From the NCBI GenBank assembly GCA_030613285.1, contig JAUWME010000156.1, forward strand, positions 1 through 6,137: 6,137 bases of DNA. The letters run 5' to 3'. Of the stretch, positions 5,840-6,137 are shown piece by piece. Source of the DNA: Candidatus Zymogenus sp. GTDB taxonomy: Bacteria; Desulfobacterota; Zymogenia; Zymogenales; Zymogenaceae. The first letter of the stretch is position 1. Every line of letters begins with the position of its first letter. A model generated the notes under the pieces. It did no database searches, was not told the DNA's origin, and was given only the letters and a program-made list of their open reading frames with translations. The position numbers and the translations under genes were made by a program.

Positions 5840-5944
5840 AGAAAAACTTGTTGGTTAAGTACTAAAATCATTTGCTTTTTTTTCAATTTCATACTAATAT
5901 TACTTTACAAAAATAACTCATTAAAACTCGAAAGGCAAAAAAAA

Positions 5945-6137
5945 ATGAAAGATGGATTTAAAACGAAACTCAACCCGATATTCTATCCGGAAAGCGTCGC
6001 CATTATTGGCGCCAGCACCAACTTTGCAAAATGGGGGTCATTTATAATGTCCCACATGATCGTTGGCGGCTACCTCGGAAAGATATTCCCCATTAACCCA
6101 AAGAACGAGATGATATATGGAAGAAAGGCCTATAAAA
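5945..6137 (+). CDS. ADP-forming acyl-CoA synthetase, N-terminal CoA-binding domain (partial)
   Basis: The window holds the first 64 residues; the gene continues past the right edge. The sequence shows the start of the Rossmann-type CoA-binding domain of NDP-forming acyl/acetyl-CoA synthetases: a leading LNPIFYPESVAIIGAS (9-24) with the glycine turn, then TNFAKWGS, GGYLGKIFPINPKN (41-54) and GRKAY. These enzymes convert acyl-CoA, ADP and phosphate to acid, CoA and ATP, supporting substrate-level phosphorylation in anaerobes. The same domain also occurs in Pat-type protein acetyltransferases, which cannot be excluded from this fragment. ATG 5945 has AAAGG (5931-5935) nine bases upstream. A weak plus-strand promoter, TTGCTT (5872-5877) with TAATAT (5895-5900), precedes it. 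It is transcribed away from the selenoprotein gene across a 176-bp divergent region. Confidence 0.88.
   Translation, partial: MKDGFKTKLNPIFYPESVAIIGASTNFAKWGSFIMSHMIVGGYLGKIFPINPKNEMIYGRKAYK

Overview
The window looks like a bacterial chromosome segment, most likely from an anaerobic deltaproteobacterial-type lineage (Desulfobacterota or a relative). This assignment is inferred from three things: a translation/RNA-processing block containing a TrmD-linked SPOUT methyltransferase, rplS, rnhB and yraN; a selenocysteine-encoding gene; and the start of an ADP-forming acyl-CoA synthetase. No marker fixes the taxonomy.

Layout. Positions 1-207 hold a G-rich imperfect 20-bp repeat and the leader of the first gene. 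Positions 208-1159 encode a SPOUT-type RNA methyltransferase overlapping ribosomal protein L19 (rplS). Positions 1196-3145 encode a large SMC/YhaN-like ATPase with a membrane hairpin in the middle of its coiled coil, probably co-transcribed with rplS. Immediately after it (3152-3378) is a 17-unit degenerate 13-bp tandem repeat. RNase HII (rnhB, 3454-4059) and the UPF0102 nuclease-like protein YraN (4052-4414) follow as an overlapping pair. The ATPase and the repeat therefore sit inside what is normally a tight rplS-rnhB-yraN neighbourhood.

On the minus strand, 4458-5084 encodes an AT-rich lipoprotein of unrecognised function, preceded by two candidate promoters and a perfect 14-bp palindrome. 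The stretch 5085-5564 has no ordinary open gene. It contains an AT-rich spacer, two small back-to-back hairpins, a minus-strand intrinsic terminator and a 22-bp C-rich repeat.

The main hidden item is at 5565-5768 on the minus strand: a small glutaredoxin-fold selenoprotein of the Uxx-star type. An ordinary gene finder would miss it because codon 13 is UGA. The UGA is followed at the right distance by a hairpin with an AGGUC loop, as in the E. coli fdhF SECIS. The gene has a Shine-Dalgarno site, a TTGACA promoter and a downstream terminator. A second in-frame UGA lies three codons before a UAA and may be the stop or a second selenocysteine. Divergently, from 5945, the CoA-binding domain of an ADP-forming acyl-CoA synthetase runs off the right edge.

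Three intergenic spaces carry imperfect C/G-run tandem repeats with different periods (20, 13 and 22 bp) but a similar core (CCAG followed by YA/TT and a C-run), suggesting one repeat class spread through this genome.
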